From assembly GCA_910585825.1 (NCBI GenBank), contig CAJUEY010000010.1, positions 20,977 to 84,976 of the forward strand: a stretch of DNA of 64,000 nt, in the 5' to 3' direction. This DNA is from an uncultured Lachnospiraceae bacterium. Lineage in GTDB: Bacteria > Bacillota > Clostridia > Lachnospirales > Lachnospiraceae. The notes beneath the pieces were generated by a model that saw only the letters and a list, made by a program, of their open reading frames with translations, ran no database searches and was not told the origin of the DNA. Below, one piece after another: positions 44,445-55,000 of this stretch (within the stretch, counting starts at the first letter, position 1; every line of letters starts with the position of its first letter). The position numbers and the translations under genes are program-made.

Positions 44445-45172
44445 TGGGAAAGAAAAAGCTGACATATCTGATGCTGGCAGCGGCAGTTCTGCTCCTTTTG
44501 GGCAGTACGGTGGGCAGCACCAGGGCGGCGCTGACGTATTACAGCGACAATTATGTAGCGGAAATTACCGTTTCCCAGATTGGAGTAAGCCTGTTGGAAA
44601 ACGGGGAAGTCGTCAGCAGCCGGGATTACAATAAAAACGAATGGCGGATCAAGACGAATAACGGAGGCAGTTCCGTAAGCGGAGCCCTCCTTGCCAATAT
44701 GCTGGGGCAGGAGGAAAACCTGGCTCTGAACAAAAAATACGAAGAAAAGCTGACGGTCAGAAACAGCGGTTCTATTGATGAATATGTAAGAGTCCGCATT
44801 TACCGGTATTGGATGAAAGACGGGAAGAAAGTAACAACGCTTTCCCCGGAGCTGATTGATTTGAATCTGATCAATACCGACCGCTGGATCAAAAATCCCA
44901 ATGATACGGCAGAATGCGTCGAGCTGTTTTACAAAGGAATTCTCCCCGCGGGGACAGAGGCAAAGCCTTTTGCAGATACGATACGGATTGACGGAAAACT
45001 GGCTTTGGAAGCATCCGTAGAAACAAAAGGAAATACGATTACAACGACTTATAAATATGACGGCGTAGAGTTTCATGTGGATGTAGAGGTAGACGCAGTT
45101 CAGACGCACAATGCCCAGGATGCCATGAAAAGCGCCTGGGGTGTGGACGCATCCGGTCTTGGAATTCTCTAA
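44444..45172 (+). CDS. Unit A gene 9: second TasA-like exported protein
   Basis: A 242-residue secreted protein starting on the last base of the previous stop (TAATG). The signal peptide is followed by STRAALTYYSDNYVAEITVS, again the SipW-substrate pattern. The domain contains LTVRNSGSIDEYVRVRIYRY, a strand pattern shared with gene 8 and TasA-type proteins. The end MKSAWGVDASGLGIL is identical in unit B. No sorting signal is seen. It may be the main matrix or fibre subunit of the TasA-type half of the unit. Confidence 0.7.
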   Translation: MGKKKLTYLMLAAAVLLLLGSTVGSTRAALTYYSDNYVAEITVSQIGVSLLENGEVVSSRDYNKNEWRIKTNNGGSSVSGALLANMLGQEENLALNKKYEEKLTVRNSGSIDEYVRVRIYRYWMKDGKKVTTLSPELIDLNLINTDRWIKNPNDTAECVELFYKGILPAGTEAKPFADTIRIDGKLALEASVETKGNTITTTYKYDGVEFHVDVEVDAVQTHNAQDAMKSAWGVDASGLGIL

Positions 45173-45186
45173 AGGAGGCAGGGAAG

Positions 45187-45963
45187 ATGAAAAATAAGTG
45201 GAAGAGCATAAGCCTTGCGGCTGTTTTGATTTTAATCCTTGCGTCATCTGTTTCTGTTTTGGCAGAAGACAGACAGGGAGCATCCGGATGGCAGGTGACA
45301 TTTGACAGTAAAAAAATGGAAAGCAATTTTACCTCTGCGGATATGAGCAATGAAGCAAATGCCATGCAGCCGGGAGATTCGGTAGAGTTTACAATTACCG
45401 TGAAAAACACTTTTGACGGCCAGGCGGACTGGTATATGAAAAATGAGGTGTTGGAATCTCTGGAAGATGCCGGAGATGCTGCAGGCGGTGCATACGACTA
45501 TCTTTTGACTTATACGGATACTAAGGGACAGACCACAACCCTTTATTCCAGTGAAAAATTCGGCGGAGAAGGCAAAATTAACGGCGTCGGACTGCATGGA
45601 GCGACACAGACCCTTCAGAATTATTTCTATCTGGACCGGATGGGAAATAATGAGTCGGGGGTAGTAAAACTGAAAGTGGCTTTAGATGGAGAGACACTTG
45701 TCAATGATTACCAGAATACGCTGGCAAGGCTGCAGATGGATTTTGCCACAGAGCTGGTTTCTTCCGGAGGGAGCACGACTCCCGGAACGGGAAATCCGCC
45801 GGGGCTTAGTACCGATCGGACTGCCGTCAAAACAGGGGATGATACAGAAATTATGCGGTATGTGATGATGATGTTTTGTTCCGGTCTGATTCTTTTGATC
45901 GGGGGCATCCTGATCCTTCGCCGTCAGCAGGAAGAGGAAAAAAGAGGGGAGAGGGCAGTATGA
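45187..45963 (+). CDS. Unit A gene 10: exported protein with KTGD-type C-terminal anchor
   Basis: A 258-residue surface protein. The signal peptide ends near VLAEDR. The globular part (about 27-200) has an SVEFTITVKNTFDGQADWYM segment, again close to TasA-like and Ig-like strand patterns. A Ser/Thr/Pro/Gly linker leads to AVKTGDD, a membrane segment (about 222-242) and a charged tail. KTGD replaces the LPxTG of other anchors, so a sortase with different specificity, or no sortase at all, may act here. AAAGGAGG precedes the ATG. Confidence 0.7.
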   Translation: MKNKWKSISLAAVLILILASSVSVLAEDRQGASGWQVTFDSKKMESNFTSADMSNEANAMQPGDSVEFTITVKNTFDGQADWYMKNEVLESLEDAGDAAGGAYDYLLTYTDTKGQTTTLYSSEKFGGEGKINGVGLHGATQTLQNYFYLDRMGNNESGVVKLKVALDGETLVNDYQNTLARLQMDFATELVSSGGSTTPGTGNPPGLSTDRTAVKTGDDTEIMRYVMMMFCSGLILLIGGILILRRQQEEEKRGERAV

Positions 45964-47030
45964 AACGATTAAAAAGTATATGCATGGGCCTTCTGGTGTT
46001 GTCTCTTCTTTTGATAACGAACAGCCGCGCCGTATTTGCGGCAGAAGAGGAGTATACGTATACCGTACGCTTATATGCGGGAAATCAGGGAGTTCTGAAA
46101 AGCGGAGGCATTGATGTAAAATCCGGCTCAGCCGTTGTTTCTTCCAAAGAAGACTGCGTGGAAATCCGTGGATTAAAATACGGAGATATGGTATCCATCC
46201 GTCCGCAGGAAGCAGCAGACATGACAGACGAAAGATATTATGTAAGAGGCGTGAGAAGATCCGGAAGGGATAATGCAGAGGCGGAATCGCCGGCCTTTTA
46301 TGTGGCGTCTGACAGGGATTATGTAGTGGCTTACGGAATCAAAGGCGATATGGCAGAATATACGGTCAATTATCAGGATGAAGCCGGCAATGCGCTGATG
46401 AAAAGCGATACTTATTATGGAAACATCGGAGAGCGGCAGTATGTATCTTCCCGTTATATTGAAGGATATCAGCCGAGATCTTTAAATATGGTGAAGACAT
46501 TGTCGGCAAATGCAGCGGAAAATGTATTTACATTTCAATATGTAAGGATAACAGCCGGAGAAACAGAGACGCCGGGAGCTGTGGCTGCAACACCTTCCGA
46601 TGCAGCAACGGCAACAACGACAACAACAACAGATGCAGCAGCAACGACGACAGACGGCGGCAACGCTGCGCCGGGGGCGGATGACGGAGCTGCGGACGAT
46701 GGGGCGGACGCCGGAGACGGCGGTGCGGAAGATGCGGAAGAAGATGACGCCGGAGAGGCTCTTCCGGGAGGAGATGTGTCTCTGCCGGATGATGAAGTTC
46801 CTTTAGAACAGCAGGATCTGGAAAATCTGGATGACGGAGAAGTGCCTCTGGCCAATATAAAAGAAGAGCAGGGCATGGTAATGGGATATATGCCGGTTTA
46901 TATCGGGATTGCCGGTACAGCGGCGGCTGTATTGGGAGTCGCAGCCGTTTATCTGAATAAGCGGCGGAAAAAGCTGGCTGCAGCATCAGCCGATAAGACA
47001 GAAAACAGGTCGAGAGACCATAAAGAGTAA
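45960..47030 (+). CDS. Unit A gene 11: MucBP-like membrane-anchored surface protein
   Basis: A 356-residue exported protein. The true start is ATG 45960, overlapping the previous stop (ATGA); the frame open from 45876 runs into gene 10. The signal peptide ends near VFAAEEE. The first domain (about 30-125) is beta-rich. The second is MucBP-like (VNYQDEAGNALMKSDTYYG). An Ala/Thr then Asp/Gly-rich low-complexity stalk (about 205-290) spans the wall. The C-terminus is a membrane segment with a basic tail and no LPxTG motif. The stalk length and composition differ between the two units. Confidence 0.7.
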   Translation: MKRLKSICMGLLVLSLLLITNSRAVFAAEEEYTYTVRLYAGNQGVLKSGGIDVKSGSAVVSSKEDCVEIRGLKYGDMVSIRPQEAADMTDERYYVRGVRRSGRDNAEAESPAFYVASDRDYVVAYGIKGDMAEYTVNYQDEAGNALMKSDTYYGNIGERQYVSSRYIEGYQPRSLNMVKTLSANAAENVFTFQYVRITAGETETPGAVAATPSDAATATTTTTTDAAATTTDGGNAAPGADDGAADDGADAGDGGAEDAEEDDAGEALPGGDVSLPDDEVPLEQQDLENLDDGEVPLANIKEEQGMVMGYMPVYIGIAGTAAAVLGVAAVYLNKRRKKLAAASADKTENRSRDHKE

Positions 47031-47032
47031 CT

Positions 47033-47521
47033 ATGAGAAAAAAATATGGAAAAATCTGCAGCGCCGTGGGAACGATCCTGATTCTGATTGTGATTCTGTT
47101 GTGTTCCCTGCTGGTGCTGCCGGAGCTCTTTGGATATCATATGTATCATGTGCTAAGCGGCAGCATGGAGCCGAAAATGCCGGTGGGGAGCCTTATCTAT
47201 GTACAGGAAGGCGCGCCGGAGGAAGCAGAGGCAGAAGATATCATTGCATTTTACAGTTCTCTGGAAGATGCGGGCATCATTACGCACCGGGTGGTAGAAA
47301 ATAATATTGTATCCGGTACATTCAAAACAAAAGGAGATGCAAACGAAAAAGAAGATCCTCTGCCCGCGGCATATGATGCTTATATTGGAAAAGTGATATG
47401 GATTGTTCCCTGGATGGGGAAGGTTTTAACCTGTATGACGTCTGTGTATGGAAAAATCGCAGCAGCATGTGTTGTTGTGCTGGGAGCGGCGCTGAATTTT
47501 ATGGGCGGAAGACAAAAATAA
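47033..47521 (+). CDS. sipW: Unit A gene 12: SipW-like signal peptidase (Ser/His type)
   Basis: A 162-residue ER/archaeal-type signal peptidase. Membrane segments lie at about 10-30 and 138-155. The nucleophile is Ser44 (LSGSMEP) and the base is His85 (ITHRVV) where bacterial enzymes have Lys. TKGDAN at about 101-106 is the third conserved box. Bacillus SipW processes TasA and TapA; genes 8 and 9 here are the expected substrates. It begins 2 bases after gene 11 and ends the unit. The unit therefore carries two signal peptidases of different catalytic type. Confidence 0.9.
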   Translation: MRKKYGKICSAVGTILILIVILLCSLLVLPELFGYHMYHVLSGSMEPKMPVGSLIYVQEGAPEEAEAEDIIAFYSSLEDAGIITHRVVENNIVSGTFKTKGDANEKEDPLPAAYDAYIGKVIWIVPWMGKVLTCMTSVYGKIAAACVVVLGAALNFMGGRQK

Positions 47522-47618
47522 AAAGGTATTTTTTGTAAAAAATGCACAAAAAAGCTTACTTTTTCGTATGATCGAATAGGAGAGCAGGCTTTTTGGAGTG
47601 CGTTTTTTAATGTTTTAT

Positions 47619-47647
47619 TTGACAAAAGAAAATGGAGAGCGTAAGAT
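47619..47647 (+). promoter_or_regulatory. Candidate promoter upstream of unit B
   Basis: TTGACA, a 17-bp spacer and TAAGAT in the 308-bp gap between the units. It lies before, not after, the terminator at 47713, so transcripts from it would meet that hairpin first. Confidence 0.5.
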
Positions 47648-47712
47648 AAAGATAGATTTTAAAATTTGTTTAAAAAATCCAATTTATAGGGATAATTCTT
47701 GTAAATTGTTTG

Positions 47713-47742
47713 AAAAGACAGATTCCAAATCTGTCTTTTTTT
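47713..47742 (+). terminator. Terminator between unit A and unit B
   Basis: AAGACAGATT-CCA-AATCTGTCTT followed by a T-run. It either ends unit A or acts as an attenuator in the unit B leader, given the promoter-like sequence upstream. Confidence 0.85.
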
Positions 47743-47829
47743 ATATCTTATTACAAATTGTATTACAATTCTAAGATGTGCAGGATCAGATACAGAGAGG
47801 GTTGGAACAAAGAGAACGGGGGGAGCTAT

Positions 47830-48354
47830 ATGGCAGAAAAAGAGCTGCGGAGATTAAAAAGACGGGATCTTTTGCAAATGCTTCTCATGCAGTGTGAAGA
47901 AACGGAGAGGCTGCAGCGGGAAACAGATGAAATGCGGGAGAAAATGGCGGTTACTTTGGAGAGCTATGAGCGTCTGAAAAAGAAACTGGACGTAAAAGAT
48001 GAACGGTTGAATCAGAAAGATGTGAAAATTACAGATCTTATACAGGAACTGGAAGAGCTGCGGGCGGAAAAAGAGGCTGGAGAAGAGCGAATCCAGGCCA
48101 TTGAAGCAGCTTTTTGTCAGTTCAGGAGGATGTTTGAGGAAATTCAAAGAACCGTAGAAGAATATATGGGAAACAGCAAAAAGCGCAGTGAAAAGAAGAA
48201 CCCCTTTGAAACAGGAAGAATCGTCAGCATTCGTAAAAAACAAAATGCATTCCGAAACGGACAGCCGGAAGGCAGCTTAGAGCAGAATACAGCAGTTGAG
48301 AATAAGCCGGAAAAAGAATATGGAATTGCGGCTTCCGGAGATATTTATGGATAA
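47830..48354 (+). CDS. Unit B gene 1: coiled-coil protein of unknown function
   Basis: A 174-residue counterpart of the gene at 32058. The start ATG 47830 follows GGGGGAGC; a longer frame from 47710 crosses the terminator and is not real. The N-terminal coiled coil (EKELRRLKRRDLLQMLLMQC) and the final GDIYG are conserved. The central part is diverged and shorter. It overlaps the signal peptidase start by 8 bases, exactly as in unit A. Function unknown. Confidence 0.7.
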   Translation: MAEKELRRLKRRDLLQMLLMQCEETERLQRETDEMREKMAVTLESYERLKKKLDVKDERLNQKDVKITDLIQELEELRAEKEAGEERIQAIEAAFCQFRRMFEEIQRTVEEYMGNSKKRSEKKNPFETGRIVSIRKKQNAFRNGQPEGSLEQNTAVENKPEKEYGIAASGDIYG

Positions 48355-48943
48355 AAATAATCCGGAGGAGAAAGTTCCTGAAATTCCATCCATAGAGCTT
48401 TTGAGAGAAGAGCTTGCCAGAGAAGAAGCGCGGTGCGCTTTTCGTAAAACACTGTGGAATATTATGGCGGTACTGCTTGTGGCGGCAGCAATTACAGCTC
48501 TGGCGGCAACCCGGCTGTTTTTATTGGTTCAGATTAACGGAAACAGTATGGAGCCGAAACTCTCAGAGGGTGAAATAATTGTTCTTCATCGGACAAAAAA
48601 AGTAGAAAAGGGCGACATTATCGGATTTTACTATGGCGGAAGAATACTTTTGAAACGTGTGATAGGAAGTGCTGGAGATCAGATCAGCATAGACAGAGAC
48701 GGTAATGTATATGTGAACAGCGAAATGCTGGAAGAACCTTATGCGGCAGAGAAAAGTTTTGGGAAATGCGAATTGGAATTTCCTTACGAAGTGCCGGAGG
48801 GAACGGTATTTGTACTTGGGGACAACAGAGCCGTATCCCTTGACAGCAGAATTCGATCCATCGGGTGTGTGGAAACAGACCAGATTGCGGGCAAAGCGAT
48901 ATTCAGCGCGTGGCCGGCGGATCACATAGAAATTATAAACTAG
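48347..48943 (+). CDS. lepB: Unit B gene 2: signal peptidase I (Ser/Lys type)
   Basis: A 198-residue paralogue of the unit A enzyme. Catalytic Ser67 is in GNSMEP and Lys103 in LLKRVIGSAGD, with GDNRAVSLDSR near the end and one N-terminal membrane segment. The start at 48347 (MDKN) is supported by TCCGGAG upstream and by the same 8-base overlap as in unit A. Differences lie mainly in the cytoplasmic N-terminus and the surface loops. Confidence 0.9.
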   Translation: MDKNNPEEKVPEIPSIELLREELAREEARCAFRKTLWNIMAVLLVAAAITALAATRLFLLVQINGNSMEPKLSEGEIIVLHRTKKVEKGDIIGFYYGGRILLKRVIGSAGDQISIDRDGNVYVNSEMLEEPYAAEKSFGKCELEFPYEVPEGTVFVLGDNRAVSLDSRIRSIGCVETDQIAGKAIFSAWPADHIEIIN

Positions 48944-49002
48944 AGAATCCATTTATTGCCGGAAGACATAACGGGATGCACTGGGGCGGGAAGGTGAGAA
49001 AG

Positions 49003-52000
49003 ATGCAGAAACTTGTAAAAGAATATTTGGATGAACTGGATAAGAGGCAGAAAAAGAACAGGAAGATCCACATTGCCGTGCTGCTTCTGGTCATCATGGT
49101 AGTGGGAAGCGTGGCGGGTGTATTGACACAGTACGGAGTCGCTATGACGGGTAAGGCGAAATGCGGACTGGAAGAACATACCCATAATGAAAAATGCTAT
49201 GAAACCGTGCTGATCTGCAAGACGGCAGAGGAAGAGGGACATACCCATACGGCAGAGTGCAGTTATCCGGAGGAACTGATCTGTGGGAAAGAAGAAAGCG
49301 AGGGGCATACCCATTCAGCAGAATGCAGTTATCCGGAAGAGCTAATCTGCGGACAGGAGGAATCGGAAGAACATGAGCATACGCCGGAGTGTTATCAGGT
49401 ACCGGAAGGATATGCCTGTGGATTAGAGGAATCAGAGGGCCATACGCATACGGCGGAGTGCTATCAGGCGCCGGAAGGATATGCCTGTGGACTGGAAGAA
49501 GGGGAAGGCCATGTCCATACAGAGGAATGCTGCAGAAGAGAGCTTGTCTGCGGACAGGAGGAGCATACCCATACAGATGCCTGTTATACGGATGCATCTG
49601 CAGATGTGGAAGATGCATCCGTCTGGGATGCACAATATGCGGCAGTGGAATGGAAAGGAATCTGGGGTGAAGATCTGGCGGCAGCGGCACAGATGCAGCT
49701 GGGTTATCGGGAGAGCGCCGATAATTATATTATTGCAGCAGACGGAATTCATAAAGGCTATACCCGGTATGGACATTTTATGGGCGATGCATACATAGAC
49801 TGGGACGGAGCATTTGTAAATTTCTGTATATACTACGCGGGATTAAGCGCATCCAATTTGTTTCCTATAGAAGCAGATACGGCGAAATGGTGTGAGGAAT
49901 TTGGGAAAATCAGAGAAGGAAACAGCGCGTATCTGACTGCGTCCAGGAACTATATACCACAAACCGGAGATCTCATCTTCTTCCAGAGAGAAGGAGAAGA
50001 GACCGGAAATCAGATGGGCATCGTATCCGCTTGCGACATGGAAACAGCAACGGTTCGGGTTGTGGAAGGAAACAGCGGAAATGAGGTAAGAGAAAATGCA
50101 TACAGCATGGGAGAGAGCCGCATTGTCAGCTATTTAAAGATCAGCGAGTTAGAGAATGATTTTAAAGCGCCCGAAGGCGGAGAGACAGAAACTGCAGAAA
50201 CAGAAACTGCAGAAACAGAGGATGCGTTGGAGGAGGAGCAGAAAGAAACTCCGAAGGGACGCACCATGACAGTAAACGGTCCGGATTATACGGTAACGGT
50301 AAGCTTTCCGGCAGAGGCAGAGATTCCGGCAGAAGCTGTTTTGGAAGTAAAGGAGATTGAACCGGGCAGTGATGCATACCAGGAATATTTCAGTCAGTCC
50401 TTAAAGGCAGTGGATGCAGAGGAGATCAGCTTTGCCAGATTTTTTGATGTGACGTTTTTGGTGGACGGAGAAGAGATAGAACCCTCTGCTCCGGTGGATG
50501 TTACAATCAGTTATGCGGATCATATTGATATAGAAGAAGACGCAAGCGGAAGCGCAGTGCATTTTTCCAAAGACGGCACAGAGGTTTTGGATGCGGGAAT
50601 GGATGCCGAGGAACACTCTTTTACCTTTACCCAGAGCAGTTTTTCCGTTGTAGGAACGATTGTGGCAAAGGGAACCGGCGCTTATTATTATAAAGGAGGC
50701 GTGCCGGAGGATTTAGACGGAAAGACATTTCTGTTAGAAACGATTCGGGACGGCGCTCACATTTTCCTGACAGGAAACGCAGAGTTAAACAGCCAGGGCA
50801 TACAAGGGCTGGCCGGCAGCAGAATAGAGGATTTGACCTTTGTGCAGGAACCGGAAGAAACAAATCTCTGGACATTTCACAAAATAGAGGAAACCATTTA
50901 TCACATTCAAAATGCTGCGTCCGGGAAGTATTTGAACATCGACGGTTCCAATGTCGCTTTGGAAGAAGAAGCATGTGAACTGACCGTGGAGACAGACTCT
51001 GAATGGATTACTATTCGCAGGGGAAGGTATTTTCTGGATGCGGATGACAGCGGGAGTGTTGCGGCAAAGGAGAAAAAGAACGACAATGAGCTGGAGAGCT
51101 GGAATAAATTTCGGTTATTCGGCGTTGGTAGAGAATATCATCTGACGGCAGAAGGAGAAGATTACCGGATTACTCTGGATGTGACGGCGCCTGAGGGAAT
51201 GCTTGACAATACAGAGTTTACGGCGGAAGAGATTACGGGAGAGGCGGCGGAAATCTATTCCCGAAAGGCGCAGGAGGCGCTGAATTTTAAAGAAGTGGGA
51301 TTCCAGAGGTTTTTCCATCTGGAATTTGACAAAGAAGTACCGGAGGAACTGATTCAAATCAGCAGTGTGACGATTCAGTACAAGGACAATGCAGAGGGCT
51401 TTGACATCAACGGAGCCGGAGGCGTCGTTCAGTTTCAGGGAAATCATGATCTGGTATTAAGCAATGATCATATGGAAGATACCGGTGATGCGGGCATGGC
51501 GATGCAGTCCGATGAAATTCAGGAAGAGGTACTTAGCGCTGAGATTCATGGAGAGGATAATGCCGTTTCGGCAGACATATCAACTCTGGCAGACGTGGGA
51601 ACCGTCTGGGAGGCGACAACAGGAGAGTTTTATTATCAGCAATATACAGAAAGTGTGGACGACCTTGACGGACAGGATTTCCTGATTACCTGTCTGCACG
51701 GAAGAGGTCTTGTCATGGGAGCTACTGAGACAAATCTGACTTCCGGAACAGCCGGACTGAATGGAGTGAGGTTTGCCGGAGGGAACTTGGTGAATCGTTC
51801 GGAAAGCATGGTTCTGTGGCATTTTGAGAAACAGACGGACGGAACTTTTTATATCAGTCAGAAGACAGATGAAGAATCGGAAGAGCGCTGTATACAGATA
51901 CCGGATAACAGTACGATAAGAATCGGCGCAGCACAGGGACTGACAGTTACCTGCATGGACGGCAAAATTGCAATCCGGGGAGCGAGGGACTATATCAATT

Positions 52001-55000
52001 CTTACAGCGGCGGCGCTCAGGGCGGTTTTGCAGGATGGAGCGGGTTAGATATCGGCAGCAAACTGACGCTCTATAAAAAAATAGATGCAGATGTATCGCT
52101 TGAGTTTACGATGGAAAGTGCGGATTTGCAGGGCAACCCGATTACAGAGCAGACAAGTCCAAAGATTCCGAAACAGAAACATATTACCATAGAAGGGAAA
52201 AATCCGTGGATCAATTTTGAAAATAATCATCCATGGCCCGGTTTGTCAGAATTGACAGGTACAGAACTGAAGTATGGATTTTCCCGTGTGCAGATTGTTT
52301 ATGCAAATTCGGAAAACATCAAAATGGTTCAGGAAGTGGATCAGCTCTATTTTTCAGGCTCAGACGACGACTATGATTTTATCTTTTATAACAATGAAAG
52401 TTATGTGGGAACCTTTAAGCAGAATGAAGTTAAAATCCAGAATGGGTACCGTGGGATATGCAGATTGACGCCCCTGGATGTGGAGCCGACCATTTCTACA
52501 AAAGACAAGATCAGGATGAGGATGATTGATTATCCAGGCATACAGTTTACGGGATGGGGATGGACGAAGGACAATAAGGATGTCAAACAGGGTATATTAA
52601 AACCTTATCTTGAGGCGAACAGTTATCCGTCTTTTGCATATGAGGCAGGTACAGATACCGGACAGGGTCAGACGGCGGCGATGAGAAAGTTCGATTCCGG
52701 TTTTCCGGAGCTGTATGGGACGGAAACGTTACAGGATTATTTTGCCGCTGCTACAGACGCAGATAACCTGTTTCGGGAGGATAAATATATCAATGAAGGA
52801 TACTATGAATACAATTCAACGGAAAATGGGGCTTCATACAATACAGAAACAGGAAAGTTTACCGTATATAAACAATTAACGACAACTGTAAACGGCACCG
52901 AAGCTTTGGCCGGCAAAGGACAGTTTTTACCTTATAATACCTTTGATACATCCAGAAATATTTCTGTCGGGCGGAATCTGTATACGGCGCAGGGCGCTCC
53001 CCTGAGTCCGGATCATGAACGCTATGGAGAAAACCTTTATCTGCCGGATCAAGCTGTAAATTACAATTTTGGTATGGAACTGTCAACGGAATTTTATCAG
53101 ATGCAGAACGGTAAAGTCGGAGCGGTTCCCATGAGATATGAATTTTCCGGAGATGACGACCTGTGGGTATATATTGACGGAGTATTAGTTCTGGATATGG
53201 GAGGATCTCATGATGCACGATCCGGATATATTGATTTTTCCACAGGGGAGGTTTTTGTCCAGGGAGTAGAAACGACATCTTTGTACGAATTGTTTGAGAA
53301 TGCATGTGAGGCGGCGGCTCAGGGGGCAAGCCGGGAAATTATTGATGATTTGAATGACAAGCTGGCTCCTTCCAACTGGAAAACCGTGAATGGCAATAAA
53401 ATTTTTGCAGATTATACAAAACATGATTTTAAAATGTGGTATATGGAGCGTGAAATGGGAGCTTCAAACCTGGAAGTAAGGTTTAATCTTCCTGTGATTC
53501 CGCCGGGAGAGGTTCAGGTTGAGAAAAGATTATCGAATACGGTGCAGGGTGAATATACCAATGAAAAGTTTGATTTTCAGATCTATTTACAGCCGCTTGC
53601 AGATGATTGGACTTCGGGTACTGATGAGGACTACAAGGAGGTAAATGAATCTGAATATAAATTGCTGAATCAGGCATTGTATGGGGAAGGAAGAACAGAT
53701 GTAAAAGCCTATGTCATTCAGTCGAATGGAAGTAGAGAAAGTGTTGAACTTCCGGCGGATGGAATTTTCCATCTGTATCCCGGTGAAAGGCTGGCTCTGG
53801 AGGGATTGAAAAAAAACAGAAAATATTATGTCAGAGAATTAAATATGGACTATAACAAATATTCCGGCATAAATCTGGATCAGATTGTATTAGACGAGAA
53901 TGGAGAAGAGAAGGCGGAAACGAAGAGAGTGGAGCTCGAGCCGGGCACCGATTACGCCGATACAGATACCAGGGTAGTAGGAGAGAGGGTCTATATTCTG
54001 ATCAATAATGAATGTTCAGAGAAGAATCGAAATGCACTGATTATAAAGAAAGAACTGGTTTACGGAGACAGCGGTGGAGATACTTATGATTTCCGGGTAT
54101 GGCTGGAAGGACGGGACGGTGAACTGAAACTTTACGAGGGCAATTATTATCTGAATGTAAACCCGAATGAGATTGACGATGATGCAGAGATGCGAAGAAC
54201 GCAGGAACCCGGGATCATTTCAGGAATTTCGCCGGATGATACGGTTGTGATCAAAGACATTCTGGCAGGCACGGGATTCCTTGTGGAAGAAGTAGATCCG
54301 GGACCCCGGTATGACAAACCGGCATATGATTTGGAGTATCAGCAGAGGGAGACGAATTCGCCGTCCGCTGCACCGGATGAAGTGCCGGGCGAGACAGAGG
54401 ATGAATCCCCGAGCAGAGCCGCTGCTGTAAATCAGCAAACAAAGATGGGTACGATGCAGTTAGGTATGGATGCAAAGGTTACCGTGAAGAACAGGAGGCT
54501 GGACGAATGTACCTGGAAGATCATAAAAAAGAGCGAAGCGAAAAGCGGTTCATTCTTAGAAGCGGTATTTGAGCTTGTTTCTACGGAAACAGGCGGAAAG
54601 ACATATTACGGAAAATCTTCTCGGGATGACGGCGTTATTACATGGTATCGGGAAGGGGATTGTACGCCGCCACAGCAAATCCAAATCGGAGATCTTGAAA
54701 TAGGTACTTACCGATTGACAGAAATAGAGGCGTCTCCGGGATATTCTTTAAGCGCAGATATCTGGAATGTGACGATTGAAGAGGGGTATCGGGTGAAAAT
54801 TGCCGGGCAGGAACCGATTGTAAATGAGTTGTCCGGAACAAACGGCATTAAAATCGAAGAGAGTGTGTATACATTTTACAATACACCTGTATATGAATTG
54901 CCGGATGCCGGCGGCCGTGGAATTTATTGGTATTCGATTGGCGGAATGCTGTTTATGATAGCGGGCGCGCTGATTTTATATAAAAATAAGTGCAGGAAGG

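Noticed and set aside
44408..45301. 297-residue minus-strand frame
   Set aside because: It is antisense to genes 8-10 of unit A, has no ribosome site, and its residue use is that of a shadow frame.
46600..46780. Simple-sequence repeats in the MucBP gene as phase-variable tract
   Set aside because: The tract is irregular ACA/GCA-type coding sequence, not a homopolymer or perfect tandem repeat, so slippage is not evident.
48865..49002. Longer start for the unit B giant protein
   Set aside because: The extension lies within the signal peptidase gene in another frame; the unit A copy has no such extension and AAGGTGAG supports 49003.
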